6,271 bases of DNA from CAYPTI01 sp964413525 [NCBI: uncultured bacterium] (GTDB lineage Bacteria; T1Sed10-126). Shown here piece by piece: positions 5,927 to 6,271 of this stretch. The stretch is from the NCBI GenBank assembly GCA_964413525.1, contig CAYPTI010000029.1, forward strand, positions 11,174-17,444, given 5' to 3'. Within the stretch, counting starts at the first letter, position 1. Every line of letters begins with the position of its first letter. A program made the translations under genes and the position numbers. The notes beneath the pieces are model-generated. The model worked only from the letters and a program-made list of their open reading frames with translations. It searched no databases and was not told where the DNA came from.

Positions 5927-6271
5927 CTAAAATCCACCCCATCGAAGCCAGACCATCAGCAGGATGATGGCCAGCTGGAAGACGCCCTGGATGCCGCTGA
6001 GTTTGGCGTTTCTCATCCCGATCCGGCCGATCCGCTCCCGGTCCGGATCCCCCGAGATCATTTCCAGGTAGACCAGCACTTCGTTCGGGGTCAGCAAGCC
6101 AAACCCCTGCACGGTGAGCACGACCATGACCGCCAGGATAATGACGATGATCGGTCGGGTGGTCGGAACGGTCATCCCGGCGGCGACGATCTCGTTCACC
6201 AGGTAGGCCCCGTTTCCAACGAAGACGAGACCGAAGAACACCTGCCACCGCCAGTCGCCGAAGGCGTCAAA
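5927..6271 (-). CDS. Unrecognised three-helix membrane protein, 5' end cut by window edge
   Basis: The frame is open from the right edge (6271) to a TAG at 5927-5929, giving at least 114 residues. It has likely membrane helices in FFGLVFVGNGAYLVNEIVAAG, RPIIVIILAVMVVLTVQGFGLL and GVFQLAIILLMVWLRWGGF. Helices 2 and 3 are joined by a charged loop (MISGDPDRERIGRIGMRNAK). A GTG at 6241 could start it, but the ten codons upstream (FDAFGDWRWQ) are open and look like the amphipathic lead-in to the first helix, so the true start is probably beyond the window. I do not recognise the family. It is convergent with the DUF2207 gene, with five bases between the stops. Hydrophobicity and third-position GC support it over the antisense and other frames here. 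Confidence 0.75.
   Translation of the reverse strand, partial: FDAFGDWRWQVFFGLVFVGNGAYLVNEIVAAGMTVPTTRPIIVIILAVMVVLTVQGFGLLTPNEVLVYLEMISGDPDRERIGRIGMRNAKLSGIQGVFQLAIILLMVWLRWGGF

Noticed and set aside
5953-5970. CCATCA-N6-TGATGG inverted repeat downstream of the DUF2207 gene as its terminator
   Set aside because: It lies inside the opposing coding region, has a weak stem and no following T tract.

Overview
The window is GC-rich (roughly 60% by eye) and densely coded. It most likely comes from a free-living, two-membrane (Gram-negative) bacterium. The main evidence for an outer membrane is an RlpA-type outer-membrane lipoprotein; a second putative lipoprotein (DUF192) fits but does not prove it. 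Several genes have clear Shine-Dalgarno sequences, TTG and GTG starts look usable, and the proteins are fairly acidic. Phylum cannot be fixed from this sequence. The SatD plus DUF3307-like pair made me think of the Bacteroidota/Rhodothermota/Balneolota side, but the strong Shine-Dalgarno use makes that uncertain and Gemmatimonadota-like lineages remain possible.

Layout. From about 3247 down to 1 all genes read leftward (minus strand), in the order rlpA-like lipoprotein, fumarylacetoacetate hydrolase (FAH) family enzyme, SatD family protein, a small four-helix membrane protein, and a DUF192 lipoprotein cut by the left edge. From 3458 to 5921 a tight two-gene unit reads rightward: lemA and a DUF2207 membrane protein, overlapping by 14 bases. 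A leftward gene for an unrecognised three-helix membrane protein enters from the right edge and ends five bases from the DUF2207 stop. The 210-base gap between rlpA and lemA is a divergent promoter region. The 212-base gap between rlpA and the FAH gene holds a possible promoter and two small inverted repeats.

How the genes may work together. LemA and the DUF2207 protein are a commonly co-occurring membrane pair whose biochemical role is not settled. RlpA acts on septal peptidoglycan or binds it. SatD and the small membrane protein form a second plausible pair, separated by a 73-base gap holding a terminator-like hairpin and a perfect 8+6+8 inverted repeat. The FAH enzyme is metabolic and its substrate cannot be told. 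The membrane protein and the DUF192 gene are adjacent or overlapping and probably co-transcribed. I see no RNA genes, insertion sequences, CRISPR arrays or phage genes. Most of the window is ordinary housekeeping or envelope content. The part most worth a second look is the satD region.
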